Assembly: GCA_003024785.1 (NCBI GenBank)
Contig: PUQB01000272.1
Coordinates: 1-64,000, forward strand
Reading direction: 5' to 3'
DNA: 64,000 nt
From: Selaginella tamariscina
Lineage: Eukaryota > Streptophyta > Lycopodiopsida > Selaginellales > Selaginellaceae
Within the stretch, counting starts at the first letter, position 1. Every line of letters starts with the position of its first letter. The notes beneath the pieces were generated by a model. That model worked only from the letters and a program-made list of their open reading frames with translations, ran no database searches and had not been told where the DNA came from. Below, in pieces: positions 1 through 11,529 of the stretch. The translations under genes were made by a program, and so were the position numbers.

Positions 1-1
1 T

Positions 2-136
2 GAAGCAGGACAATGCTTGTATTGTGGTGAAGTAGGACACAAGGTGGCAGAATGTCTTATTAAAGCCAGGAAGTTCAAGACACATGAAGTTGAAACTGAA
101 GTTCAGTTAGAAAACTTTAATGTCCACTTCATTTAG
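2..136 (+). pseudogene. Gag nucleocapsid CCHC zinc knuckle (partial)
   Basis: The frame starting at base 2 reads CLYCGEVGHKVAEC at 14-55, a perfect C-X2-C-X4-H-X4-C retroviral-type zinc knuckle that binds RNA in the Gag particle. The frame closes with TAG at 134-136. Gag upstream is outside the window. The following protease region (about 140-360) is degraded: the stretch before THGIP-type residues no longer shows an intact D-(S/T)-G active site. Confidence 0.75.
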
Positions 137-825
137 GAGCTGGGAAGTTGGACGCAGGTGCAGGATCTATTAGTGCTACTCATACCATTTCATCACTCAA
201 GTTTCCTGTACACATTTGTCTCAATAATCGAGAGCTCAAGGAGTTTGCCCTGTTAAACACTGTGCAAATGCATGCTTCATGATAACACTTTTGCAACTCA
301 ACATGGCATTCCGGTGGTGAAGTTGAAGCGTGCAATTCCTGTAGAGGTGGCATGGTCGTCTGATTGCTTCTAGCGTAGTTACCCATACTACCACACCTCT
401 CTCATGCAGTCATGGCACATTCAACTATTCAATTTCCTTCAACTTGATCAAGACCTGGTCAACTCCCATCATTTTGGGCATGCCATGGTTTGGTTACAAA
501 TCCTCAAATCGACTGGAGGTTTAGGACGCTCACGTTTTCCTTTTCGACAGCCAGATCAATCCTGTACCTTCCTGCATGTAGGATACGTCCTTAGTGTCCA
601 AGGCAATACAAGCTACAGGATTGACTGTGCCTGTTCCTAGATTAGTGTTGAAGACTCCTCCTCAACAGGATTCACCTCATGTCAGTTCTTCAACACAAGA
701 AAATCAATCTTGCAGAAGGAAAGACTCCACCGTTCGGACCGATTTATGCACTATCACCTACAGAATTGAAGGTTCTTCGTTACATCCAGTTTCATTCATC
801 ACTTAAAGTCCTATGCAGAGCACCT

Positions 826-1336
826 ATCTTCTTTGTCAAGAAGAAAGATGGGAGTATGCGTTTGGTTGTGAACTACAAGGGTTTGAATCAAGTCATCATT
901 CAGAACCGGTACCCGTTGCCATTGATCCCGGAACTTCTTAATCGGCTGCGAGGAGCAAAGGTGTTCACAAAGATCGATTATGAGGGGCTTACAATCTTGT
1001 ACGGATTCGTCCAGGCGATGAGTGAAAGACTGCCTTTCGTACAAGGTATGGACACTTCGAGTACACGGTGATGCCTTTCGGACTTACCAATGCCCCAACT
1101 GTGTTCCAACACATGGTGAACGACATCTTTTGTGACTTCTTGACTAGTTTGTGGTAATCTACCTTAATGACATTTTGATTTTCTCCAAGGACCAAGCAGC
1201 TCATGACAAGCATATACGACTAGTTCTACAGAGGCTTCGTGAGCATGACCTGTATACAAAGTTAAAAAAGTGTTTCTTTGACAGGGATACTGTGGAGTTC
1301 TTGAGCTACATCGTCTTCCTGCTGACGTTTCTATAA
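826..1336 (+). pseudogene. Reverse transcriptase domain, frameshifted (gypsy element 1)
   Basis: Translation from about 826 gives [20 protein letters not shown] followed by the [15 protein letters not shown] and FTKID blocks of Ty3/gypsy RT. A frame change and stop follow near 1040-1070. The palm then resumes as [15 protein letters not shown] at about 1071-1115. The catalytic YxDD box at about 1157 reads YLND instead of YLDD, so one active-site aspartate is lost in addition to the frameshifts. The thumb-like region with FSKDQAAHDKHIRLVLQRL follows. RT would copy element RNA into cDNA; this copy is inactive. Confidence 0.8.
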
Positions 1337-1559
1337 CATACACAATGTGAAGACTATCTGGAGTGGGAGAGGCCCAAGTCTATACGAGACGTGCAATGTT
1401 TCCTTGGCTTTGCAAACTTGTACATGCATTTCATATAGGACTTCTCCAAGCGTGTACTTCCATTTACGGAACTCACCAAGAGCACAGGAGTGTTCTTTTG
1501 GTCCAACAAGGCGGAACATGCATTCACAACACTCAAGGACGCCTTCACGATAGCTCCGA

Positions 1560-1856
1560 TTTTAGCACATCCTGATCCTTCTCGTCTTTTTCGATGTCTC
1601 GGATTTTGCAGTAGGATTTATCCTATCACAAGTTGGAGAAGATAAGTTGCTTCATCCTGTAACTTTCCACTCTCGTAAGTTCCTTTCGGCGGAGATCAAT
1701 TATGAGATTCATGACAAGGAACTCAAGGCCATTGTGGATTCGTTCGAGGAGTGGCGGCATTTCTTGGAAGGTGTTGCGCATCCTGTACAAGTTCTTACGG
1801 ATCACAAGAACCTGGAGTTTTTCAAAGGCTCAAGTTCTCAGTCGGCGACAGGCTAG
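1560..1856 (+). pseudogene. RNase H domain remnant (gypsy element 1)
   Basis: The open segment 1647-1856 contains [20 protein letters not shown], then [18 protein letters not shown] and [11 protein letters not shown], the standard C-terminal half of gypsy RNase H. The first catalytic aspartate block, which should lie near 1590, is out of frame. A premature TAG at 1854-1856 ends the segment before the usual linker to integrase. Sequence from 1857 to 2290 is a degraded connection and integrase N-terminal region. Confidence 0.75.
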
Positions 1857-2294
1857 GTGAGCAGAGTTTCTATCACGTTTTGATTTTATCATCATCTACA
1901 AACCTAGTTTTCGAAATGGCAAGGTAATGCATTGTCTAGGAGCTCTTACCTTGCACCGACCCGGGCGATCCTGCATATGACTGTCAAAAGCAAGTGTTGT
2001 TGGGTCCTGATCGACTTCTTGCAGCACTACAAGTTCATCAGGCTCCAGCAAATTTACACTCCTACAGGACATCCATTTGCAGTTGGCTACAGACGACTTG
2101 GCAAGGAATGTGTTTTCACACATTAGTACTGACATCGCAAGTTCCTCTTCCTCCAGTTCCCATATAGACTACAAGTTGTTTGCCATACAGACAGGACTCC
2201 TGTACCGGGAAGGTCTTCTATACGTTCATGTTGGTGTTTGCAGACTCGTGTGGTACAGGATTGTCATGATACCCCGGCTACATGACATTTTGGT

Positions 2295-3014
2295 ATGGCC
2301 AAGACAGTTGAGTTGGTGACTCGCAACTATTGGTGGCCTGGGTTACGAGGTTTTGTGGACAAGTTTGTACGGAGTTGTGACACTTGCAATAGGTCGAAGA
2401 TGCCTTGTCACGTGCCCTCTGGTCTTTTTCATCCTCTTCCTATTCCTTCTGCTCCTTGGAAATCCATTTTTATGGATTTCCTCACAGATCTTCCTCTTTC
2501 TCATGGATTTGATGCAGTTCTTGTGGTGGTTGACCGTTTCACCAAACAAGCTCATTTCCTACCATGTAACAAGACTGCTACAGGCCAGACAATTGCTGAG
2601 TTGGTGATCCACAAAGTGTTCCAACACCATGGTCTTCTGAGAGCATTGTTTCTGATCGAGGTCCACAATTCATGTCCAAGTTTTGGCGAGAGCTTCTCCG
2701 GAGTCTACAAGGTTAAAGCAGATCTTTCTTCAGGATATTATCCACAAACTGATGGGCAGTCAGAACGCACAATTCAGACCTTGGAACAGTATCTTCATTG
2801 CTTCATCAGTTATCAACAGGATAATTGGTTAGACCTTCTTCCTATGGCGGAGTTTGCCTATAACAACTCCATTCCACATCTACAGGTCAGACACCTTTCT
2901 TCTCTTACAGGCTACCATCCACGTTTTGACTTTGCTCCTCCTGCTTCTTCTTCTTCCGCTCCTGCAGTACATGATCGTCTCCAGCATCTTCATAAGGTAC
3001 AGGATGATCTCTAG
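2295..3014 (+). pseudogene. Integrase of gypsy element 1 (239-codon open frame)
   Basis: The frame opens at the end of the HHCC zinc-binding domain: CDTC is at residues 28-31, after the NYWWPGLRG block. The catalytic core begins at about residue 55 ([14 protein letters not shown]), with the first catalytic Asp at residue 61. The segment that should hold the second Asp (SDRGPQF in the family) is read in the wrong frame at about 2645-2690, although the open frame recovers. The third catalytic residue, Glu, lies in TDGQSERTIQTLEQYL. AEFAYNNS follows. The compensating frame errors make strand-transfer activity unlikely. Confidence 0.8.
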
Positions 3015-3229
3015 GTTCATCTTCAGCAGGCACAGGAACGGTACAAGCATCATGCTGATGCTCATCGTCAGCTGGCACCTGCATATAAAATTGGTGATCT
3101 CGTGTGGCTTCTTTGTCGGCATATTTGCACCAGCATGCCTTCTTTAAGTTGGATTTTCAACGAATGGGCCCTTACAAGATTGCGGCTGAACTCAATCCTG
3201 TAGCTTTTCGATTATAATTACCATCTACG

Positions 3230-3540
3230 GTGAAACTTCATCCTATGTTTCACACCTCTTTGTTGGAGCTGTATCATCCTTCTTCTCTTCTGGTCGTGCT
3301 TCTTCTTCTCCCCCTTGTGGTCATTGACGGTGAACCTGAGTACAAAGTTGCAGCCATTTTGATTCTCGTCTTCATTGCCGTCAACTTCAATACTTGGTGG
3401 ATTGAAAAGGTTATTTGCCTACCGATCGCACTTGGGAACCTGCATCCAACTTACTCCATGCTTCTTCCAAAGTTGCTTTCCATCGACGTTATCCTGCTAA
3501 ACCAGGTCCCAAGACTCGTGGAACTCGTCCTTAGGAAGGA
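3230..3540 (+). pseudogene. Chromodomain at integrase C-terminus (gypsy element 1)
   Basis: Sequence around 3320-3450 encodes a chromodomain across two frames: PEYKVAAIL at its start and a TWEP-like end before the terminal linker. The same arrangement is clear in element 2 at 22069-22232 (KFEVAAILDSK to WIGYPPGERTWEP). Chromodomains at this position are known to bias chromovirus integration to heterochromatin. Here a single frame does not cover the whole domain. It ends just before a purine-rich tract (AGGAAGGAGG, 3533-3542). Confidence 0.65.
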
Positions 3541-3542
3541 GG
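3533..3542 (+). promoter_or_regulatory. Polypurine tract of gypsy element 1
   Basis: AGGAAGGAGG lies immediately 5' of the TGTGTCATG start of the 3' LTR, the position where plus-strand DNA synthesis is primed in LTR retrotransposons. Confidence 0.6.
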
Positions 3543-4051
3543 TGTGTCATGACCCGATATAGAATGCAGGATTCCGAATACAGGATACAAGATACAAAAT
3601 ACGGGTTATAGGATATGCTTATAAGATACCTACAGGATATTCCTACATGATATACCTACAGGATATTTCTATAGGATATGCCTATAGGATATACCTATAG
3701 GATATTCTTACATGATATACCTACAGATATTTCTATAGGATATGCTTATAGGATATGCTAGGATATGCCTAAAGGATAAGGGTCACTATTTTTAGCTCTT
3801 GATTAGATTAGACTCATGACCAGATTAGCTTGGAGTTGTGAAATAAAAGCTCCGACCTAATTGTTGTATAATCAGTTACTATCATCATCAGTCTTTCTAC
3901 GATTAATATTGTCTTGTCTTGCTCCTTGCCTTCTACTCTTGTCTTGTTCTTGATTCCTAGTTCCTGTCTTGCTCTTTGTCCTGCTTCTGAGTCAAGCTTC
4001 CTTATTCTCGGGATCCTGCTCATTTCCTTGTTCCTGGATCGTGACTTGACA
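3543..4051 (+). repeat. 3' LTR of gypsy element 1
   Basis: The segment begins TG directly after the polypurine tract and ends CA (GTGACTTGACA), about 509 bp. It contains a degenerate minisatellite (3575-3775) built of AGGATAT words joined by TGCCTA/TACCTA spacers, repeated a dozen or more times. Directly after the terminal CA the sequence becomes the first exon of an AP2-like gene on the other strand, which fixes the boundary. The 5' partner LTR is outside the window, so the boundaries rest on the polypurine tract, the TG...CA ends and the host junction. Confidence 0.65.
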
Positions 4052-4213
4052 CCTCTGAGACACGCTTCAGGTAACCAACAACATCTTGTATGGAAGTTTT
4101 TGGCCCTTGGAACTTTGAACATCTGTTGCGAGTGTCCTACCATCTAATTTCTCTTCCTTTAAGATACGCTTTGGGGAACTGGCAACAACATGCTGCTTGT
4201 GTTGATTGCTCAT
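4052..4213 (-). pseudogene. AP2/ERF-like gene copy A: N-terminal exon truncated by an LTR retrotransposon
   Basis: The minus strand from the ATG at 4213 reads MSNQHKQHVVASSPKRILKE, matching the starts of the copies at 39955 and 50085 (MRNQHKQHVVARSPKRVLEE). A small deletion near 4097 shifts the frame. The copy stops abruptly at 4051 where the gypsy LTR begins. The DNA-binding domain is absent from the window and may lie beyond base 1 on the far side of the element. Confidence 0.75.
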
Positions 4214-4430
4214 GACTATGTTTATGTAACAAATAAACTATTCAACACAAGAAGATTATTTAGGAAATCCAACAAGGGAAATAACAAACCTAACCTATAA
4301 ATAGATATTGTAGATGCAACCGATGGCCAGGTGATGGAATTTACATCTTGACTGCTAGATATTTAAGAATATTCTTGATACTTATTAAAAAGTTATAAAG
4401 GTTTAATTTTCATAAAATTATATGTGTAAT
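4214..4430 (-). promoter_or_regulatory. Promoter region of AP2-like copy A
   Basis: Read on the minus strand this matches the sequence upstream of the AP2-like genes at 39955 and 50085. It includes a TATTTATA box (complement at 4296-4303) about 83-90 bp from the ATG, the leader with GTTGGATTTCCT-like text, and the ATCAAGAATATTCTTAAATA segment further upstream. Conservation in three copies supports a real 5' region duplicated with the gene. Confidence 0.55.
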
Positions 4431-7330
4431 ACTATGGAAGTATATTTATGGAAGCACATACATTATCTTCTCTACGATACACATAATTGAGACCACTAGT
4501 ATGAAGAACATTGATTATCCAACCTTATACTCATGTGGTTCGTGAAACTCACTAGCAAGCCTTTTAGAAATTCCCAAAAATTCTCAATGTTGTATTGATC
4601 TATAAACTCTTGAAACTACTCAAATTTCAATGTGAATTGATATATGTTAGAAACCCACATTGTCTAAATATGTATTTGCTTTGCCATTAATCTATTAGCA
4701 TAAATAACAAAATGTATTTTGAACATATTTGTCACTCATTATGCACTTTCTTAACCTATGGTGTATTAATAAAACAATTATTACAATGTGAATATATATA
4801 GAGTTAAATTAAAATAAATATTAACTATCCATATTTTAACAATGATATTCTTTTAAAATTCATTAATTTATTTATTTTTATTTTATTTTAAAACCTTCAA
4901 ATACTCAATAGTATTTTTGTTGCTAATTTCTTTTTATTAACACGTGATTTAAAATAGGTTATAAATATAACATATTACAAGATTTTTATGTATAAATGTA
5001 TATTATAGACAATATTATTAAATTATTGTTAGTTTTCCCTTTTTATAGCTAGTGTATTGGCAACTGAGATTTTTCTTATATATAATTTTTCCTAATTCAT
5101 ATATACTAAAACAATTTGTAAATTAATAACATTAATCTTTTTGAACATGTGTACACTAAAGCCACTAAAGCCACTTAGTAGTAAAAGGTGAAAACTTAAT
5201 CTTTATAAACACATATCATGAATCACACATACACATGCAAACAATTGCACATAAATAAATGTGTACACACTCAAATATTTAATATTGTTTTTGCCTTAAA
5301 TATCCAACGGTTGAAAAAGAGGGAAAAAAAAAACCCTCTTTAATATAAACCTATCTAATATTAGAGTTTCACCGAATTTAAATTTCTTAACATTCACCAA
5401 TTTTCATTTGTTTATTCCTAAAAGACTTTATACTCAAAATTTATTTAACACTTATTCTTTTAAATCATCAAAATTATAGAATAATTAATATGTTCAAGGT
5501 TGATGCGACGCTTTCTTGGTTTGCAAATGTGTTATTGAACATTTTCAAAATCTTGTGAATGCATTCTCCAGTAACAAAAGAAATTAATAATATTTAAAAT
5601 ATTTTAATGTATTTAAATATTAAAATGTGAGATTTTAAAATATTGAAATTACATATTTAAAATTAAATAAAAAAACAAACACTAATAAATGCCTCAATAG
5701 ATGCCCCTTTTGGGCAAAATGCTGGAAAAACAAATTGATAAATTGGGCAAATGCGTTACGAACGCCCGCAAAAACATGCAAATGCCATTCTCTGGTAACA
5801 CTAATTAAGTTGGATATCTTACAGTGTGTGCGAGAGAGATAGAATGTCTAGCACCATTATGTGTGACCTATACTTATCACAATACTAGAAATACAAGAAG
5901 CAGTGAACTATTACATGAAGCATACATATAGTACATGAGATTAACGATCGTACCTAGCAACAAACTATTGTAATCTTTATCATGCATGTATTTATATATG
6001 TATAGATATATATACAAAGATCTTGTCTGTATGTATGTAGTATAATCCAAATTCTTGTCAACATTAAATTTTAATATACAACTTTGCACTTTAATAATGA
6101 TTTATAATTACTGAACTAATAAATTAAATACTCGTGGATTTGATAAGTCAGCACCAATAAAAGTTACATCATCGTCTCCATCAACATGTGCTCCATTGCA
6201 TCAATATCTCTCCCAATAACTACATATTAATATATTCACTGAAGCAGAATTTTGAGTTCTTTATCCGAAAATGAATTATGTGATGTAAGTAGTCATGTAT
6301 GGTTAATAATTTGTTACATTAAGTTAAAATGGATATATTATATTCTAATTAAAATTCATTTATGTGTTTGTTTTTTATTGATTAACATTGACTTGTGACA
6401 AATTAACTTGCATGTTCTTCAAATTGAACAAATACCATGCACATTACCAATAACCACACATGTCCAATGCCATCTCTCCACGCCTTTATAGATCCACATG
6501 AAACCTTGATGTCTTTAGCTTTGCCACCTAGTTAGGTTTTATGTGTGTATTTATATAGAACTTTATGAAGCTCTGGAAGATGTTCAACTTTATGACTTCA
6601 TTAACTGTAAATAAGGTCTATATATGTTTGAACATCTTTCAGAGCTTGGAGAGCCACCATTTTTTACCAAACACTGATCTTTATGAACATTATATTAAAA
6701 TGTGAGTTGGGTTCCACCACTACACCTATAATGTAATCTCCACAACATATGCCATTGCATATGGTCGATTGCAAATGCAATGAAAGAGACTTATAAAAAC
6801 AAAACAATCTGATCTTTTATCTGCCAATATTGTTTTGAAACTTATCAAAACAGAACAATCTAGTCTTTATCTGCCAAGATTGTTTCGGACATTTGTAAAT
6901 GTCTCTCATGGGTACAATACTAACATAGTTTCATAATAACTTTCTAAGTTTTCACCTATTAACAACACATTATGAGCCATCTATGTCATTGTGGTTCTTT
7001 AGAAGGTTGCCTCTTGGGAATGTGGTGTATAAATAGTCATGGTTTTTGTACTCAAAGGATCCAAGATAACCATCATCCAAACTCTCTAATTAAGAAACTC
7101 ACAATGAGTTTAATTAAGAAAATGCATTAGGATGAGTTTAGATATTTAGATGCTTTTGAGAGTTTGTCCTTTGTTTAATAAGAGAACTTAGCTTGAGAAT
7201 CCTGCAAGTAGATCTAAATACAAGAATTAACTAGTGTTATAAAATAAATATCACAACAAGCATCCACAAATCCCACATGAGTCAAAAAAGATATTAATCC
7301 CACTATGAAAACCTATAAATTTCAAAGGAC
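4431..7330. other. AT-rich intergenic DNA, no gene seen
   Basis: No open frame here resembles a protein. A block at about 4735-5340 recurs in direct orientation at about 31343-31900. Two local inverted repeats stand out: AAAGAGGG/CCCTCTTT at 5316-5341 and a 20-bp stem at 6568-6647. A repeated OCAATCT-free description applies to 6779-6900, where a unit containing TTTATCTGCCAA occurs twice between inverted AACAATCT/AGATTGTT arms. Confidence 0.5.
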
Positions 7331-7334
7331 ATGA

Positions 7335-8190
7335 GGAGCGATTATTTAGTTGGTCACCTTGTGCCATTACAATTCTTTTTCTCCATAAGAGATGGTATAT
7401 TTATTATGTAGTACAAGTTATGGCCATCAAAACAGGAGTGGTTACCAAAAGAGGGTTTAATGCTCTTCAAAAGTGGAAAGGATGGAAAATCACTTCTCCC
7501 AGAAGGACAATCAGACCCTATTTCATTGAGTGCCCAATTCAAGGAACAAAAGGTTATTATTGATAACATCAAAAAATATGTGGCATGGGTTCAAAAATCG
7601 ATGCAAAGAATTTTGATAAAGCAACTGATTACTTAGAATTATATAAGTATGTGGTCGACTATTGGGAAACTATGGTTTGAGAGTTAAAAGGGCCTACTGT
7701 CACAAGTACAGAATTGTAACGCCCTTTTTAACTTAAAACAAGGTGGCAAGAGGAGATTGAAATGACATCACTGAGCACAAATAACATAAAAGCCAGTAGT
7801 GATGTGGAAGTGTAAACCCCACACTTTGTTAAACAAAGGAACCAAAAACCTAAAGCATACTTTAATTGTCAAGGATATTCAAAAATTAATTATGGTCCTC
7901 ATTACAAATGTGTCATATAATAAATATATTTGGATGGGTCAAATTATTGACACACCTGAAATAATCACAAAAAAATAGTATGGTTAAGGTTGCATGGTTC
8001 AAACCACAAAAAAGGCGATATGAAAAGGAGAGCGAAAGATATAATAAATGCCTAGACAAAACATGGTCTCCCAATCAGCATGTTTTTATAAATGTTAAAT
8101 ACATTCAATATGAGTGGATGTCAAGAACTGTTGATAAAGTCACGATTAACAAAACTGCAAAAGAATGTATGTTTTCTGAAGCATAAAGCA
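7335..8190 (+). pseudogene. Unrecognised gene remnant, copy 1 (pair of 30010-30870)
   Basis: I do not recognise this family. Plus-strand frames include a segment reading PLSAQFKEQ-like text (here ISLSAQFKEQKVIIDNIKKY, about 7519-7580) and, after about 280 degraded bases, an open frame 7980-8186 starting MVKVAWFKPQKRRYEKESER. The same two segments in the same order and spacing occur at 30100-30450 and 30660-30793. In this copy the codon after Q-E is TGG (Trp), where the other has TGA. This copy carries stops elsewhere (for example near 7635). It could be an old transposon-encoded or duplicated host protein. Confidence 0.45.
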
Positions 8191-8690
8191 ATTACAAAAT
8201 TATAAAATATCGTATATTTAATATTTATAATTATAATAAATTCTTTAATAATAATACCAAATTGTTTACTTAACTATATAAATTTATAAAAAGATATGGA
8301 AGATTGACTATATTATTATAGGATTTTGTATATATATATATTATTACTAGTACAAATTTTCAATTAATGTTATATTTAAATATTAATATTTTAATAAGAA
8401 CATCAATATTTATATAATGTACTTCTTATGCTCTTCCTTAATCTTTATATTAGGCCATACAATTTTAAATATAATATATCATATAATTTAATACCTTCTA
8501 CTTTTATAATGTTATTAATCTTTAGTCCATGAATGTTATAATTTATTAAAGGGTCAATTACAAAATAGAATATTCTAAAGAATATTCTATCTTCAAATGT
8601 TTATTTTAAAGAATATTTCTTTAATATTAGAAAATGCTAATTAAATAACTAAAATTGCTAATTATTAAGAAATGGATTTATAGACATGCA
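8163..8690. repeat. AT-rich repeat present three times (8163, 30840, 36838)
   Basis: Starting with the sequence around ATGTATGTTTTCTGAAGC, this block is repeated directly at 30840-31330 and 36838-37395, including the TTTAATAATA and AAAGGGTCAATTACAAAA landmarks. At 8163 and 30840 it forms the tail of the duplicated unknown gene; at 36838 it stands without it. Confidence 0.65.
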
Positions 8691-9255
8691 TATAGGTATA
8701 TTCCTTCTAATATCTTTATGTGTACTTTTTGTAGATGGACGAAACAATAAATGTGGAAGGGGTAGGGGAAGAGGTAAAGAAAGAGGAAGAGGGCAAAGTC
8801 GAGGGTAATATACCTTTTAGGGGTGATAAACTTTATGTTTTTTAATTGTTAAATATACATGAAATAGTAGTAAATTTTTTTCAATTGCTAAGTATACCAA
8901 GAGATAAAATATTAATAGTTATTGGTATACTTGGGTTAGAAAACTTCTCTATATACGTAGATGTTTTTAAAACTTTGAATAGAGTGAACTCCCTGGGCTT
9001 TTTGGATATGCAATATAGAAAATAAAAATTAACAATAACTTAAAAATATTGTATATAATATACATTTATACATAAATATTTCCTAAATATTGTATTTATG
9101 ACCTATTATGCTAATAAAAAAATCAGCAACAAAAATACTATTTTGAGTATTTGAAGGTTTTAAAATATAATAAAAATAAACATTAATTGAAAATGTTAGT
9201 GTTCAGCATAGTCTTAAGGAAAACTTATTGAAAGGTATTTAATATTTATTTTAAT
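8691..9255. other. Intergenic; contains a short Arg-Gly-rich frame
   Basis: A plus-strand frame at about 8735-8808 reads GRGRGRGKERGRGQSRG and ends in TAA. It has no start codon or neighbours that would prove it is an exon, so it is only noted. From about 8990 the sequence belongs to a block repeated at 50845-52150. Confidence 0.3.
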
Positions 9256-9546
9256 TTATATATTTCTATTACATTTAGTTGTTTTATTAATATACCAAGA
9301 AAGTTCAAAAATAGCCAGCCCCACATCAGAAGTTTTGTGTTTAAAATCCTTGGAGTCCTCATTGAGTATGTGTAAATAGCTTAGATCACTGCTATGGTCC
9401 GATAGCACTATCTTTTTGGATTTCCCTTTCTGTGATTGTGCACAAACACACTTCCATCGCCCGGCCAGTGAGGTTTTAATTGATGAAGCCTCTTTCTTCT
9501 TAAAATTTTCTATTATATCGGACGCCTGAGAAATGCAACATGACAT
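9256..9546 (-). CDS. Small conserved ORF of unknown function (96 codons)
   Basis: No family is recognised. The frame has the core GRWKCVCAQSQKGKSKK followed by IVLSDHSSDLSYLHILNEDS. The related minus frame at 51045-51311 keeps WKCVC, TVLSDHSSDLSYLHILNEDS and adjoining residues. A third, degraded copy runs on the plus strand at about 33500-33760. Protein-level similarity among copies hints at past coding, but the whole surrounding DNA is also duplicated, so selection is not shown. It may be one exon of a gene inside the repeated block. Confidence 0.3.
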   Translation of the reverse strand: MSCCISQASDIIENFKKKEASSIKTSLAGRWKCVCAQSQKGKSKKIVLSDHSSDLSYLHILNEDSKDFKHKTSDVGLAIFELSWYINKTTKCNRNI

Positions 9547-9950
9547 GTTAACATAATTTGTTTTGAAAGGGTTGCCTACAACACTTTGTTAAAGTTGATA
9601 TATTTCACAATTTGATATATTTATATAGTAATAAATAATAACATTTAATTAACTAAGAATACTATCTATTAATTTTCATTAATATATGCTACACCTAAAT
9701 CAAAATTCATTAACTAATATAAAAAAGTGAGTTTTATATGTCGGCGTGAATGGTATATGCTTAAATACCTTTAAAATAATACTATTAATGCTAAGATTTA
9801 CTAACATTGTTTTAATACTTTTATATTTAAGTTAGATACATTTTATATTCTATATTATAAATTCAACTATTTGAAAAATAGCTTTAAATTTATAATTAAT
9901 GAGTGAATGGTGTACATTATATCGATATATTTATGTATAATGGTATGTAT

Positions 9951-10011
<61 letters not shown>

Positions 10012-11529
10012 ACAAGTTAAAGTATATTTAAATGTGATTTATTAGTAGTTTAACATGCACAAAATTATTATATATACAGTCATTTATAAGTGAGGGAAAT
10101 CTAAAAAGAAAAAGAAATAGAAGATATAACATCTTTTAAAACATATGTAGGACATGTTGATTATTAGGCATGGGCACCGTCACTTTTTTACAAATTGCTC
10201 CAGCTACAGTTAACCCGTTTCACTAGGTTATGTAGATTTACATATAAAATTTATATTATATTTATTTATATCATTAGGTTCATATTCCACTGGGGCACTT
10301 TATTTAGGCTAGGCACACAGCGCGACAAGATTATTTTCTAGGTGTCACCTGAAATAATTATTGGTTCGTTATTCACTTTTTTGAACTCTAATAAGACTTT
10401 CTAAAGTAACACCTTAATAGATTCAGAATTTATGAAAGTAATATTAAATTATAAATTTTATTGACAAAGAGAATTAATCCCTAATGAAATGGAATGGAAC
10501 CTTAGTATAGTATAGAAAATAATCGATAAAAATGATTTCATAGAACCTACATTTTGATTTTAAAAAGTGGCATCTCAAATTTATATCTCATTATTGTGAA
10601 GGTGCAGTATGATTGGGAGCACCAACAAATAAGATTCCGAACCAGGCGGGCAATAAGGTCTGTATCTCCACTAATCCTTATTTAAGTTTTAAAATGCCTT
10701 TATTGAAAACTTAACTTTGATCTCTTTAATTTTAACTTTAATAAAATGTAAAGTGTATCTAAATTAGGAGCTTTCGTGAGTTAAACTTTAAATATTAATT
10801 AAGTAGTAAGATAGTTTAATGAATCGTGAAGTAAATAGTAAATAAAATTAAACTCTAAGGTCTAACTATGTTCATATTAGCACTACTATTTTCTCTATTA
10901 CTAACTTTAAAATGTATTAACATTAATTTATTAAATTCAATGTATTTAGAAAATATATATTTATGGAATGAGGTTTTAAAAGATACTATATAAATCTAAT
11001 TATTTGTGTTATGGTATAATAATGTAATAAAACCTTTACAACTATAGTTTTTTCATCGTTAAAAAAGGCATAATGATGAATACTATAAAAATGTTTTCTT
11101 ATATATTGTTAGAGTTTTGACACAAAAGATTTCTTGTAATTTCTCAAAGAAGATATTCATAAAATAACCTTAAAAATTAACTTATCATACACTTAAGATA
11201 GATTCATGCCATAACTCTATCATAAAGACATATGCATGTATACTTAGTAAGAACACGCTAGTAAGATGGTGATATAAGTATATAGGCATCTTGAGATGAA
11301 AGTAATAAAATAAAAAATCACACACTACAAAGGTAAAGAACTATATCTTGAACCTAGAAACAATAGCATGGAATTCGGATAAATGCGGTATGATATTATC
11401 TTATTTGTGCTCATTCCATGTGATGTTAGCTGGTTACCTGCTCAAGATGGCATGTTAGTTATATAAATGTGTCCCATCCATGGTACATAAATGTAAGTAA
11501 ATACAATTACACAATGATCCTCACATTTA
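9547..11529. other. AT-rich intergenic DNA with a long TA microsatellite
   Basis: No gene is seen. A TA/ATGT microsatellite runs about 9952-10012. Up to about 10480 the sequence matches 51310-52150 in direct orientation. From 10480 to 11530 nothing was recognised. Confidence 0.5.

Larger units (their letters stand above)
1..4051 (+). mobile_element. Ty3/gypsy chromodomain LTR retrotransposon, decayed, 5' end outside window
   Basis: Domains appear in gypsy order on the plus strand: CCHC zinc knuckle, reverse transcriptase, RNase H, integrase, chromodomain, polypurine tract and 3' LTR. RT-RNaseH-integrase order plus a C-terminal chromodomain is the chromovirus branch of Ty3/gypsy. Frameshifts and stops interrupt nearly every domain, so the copy cannot be autonomous. 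The gag N-terminus and 5' LTR lie before base 1. The 3' LTR runs directly into an AP2-like gene fragment, so the element appears to have inserted into that gene. A second element of the same clade occupies 17344-23738 with similar protein motifs but a different LTR. Confidence 0.85.

Noticed and set aside
5877..6089. 70-codon minus-strand ORF
   Set aside because: AT-rich Tyr/Ile composition and no copy elsewhere; a chance frame.
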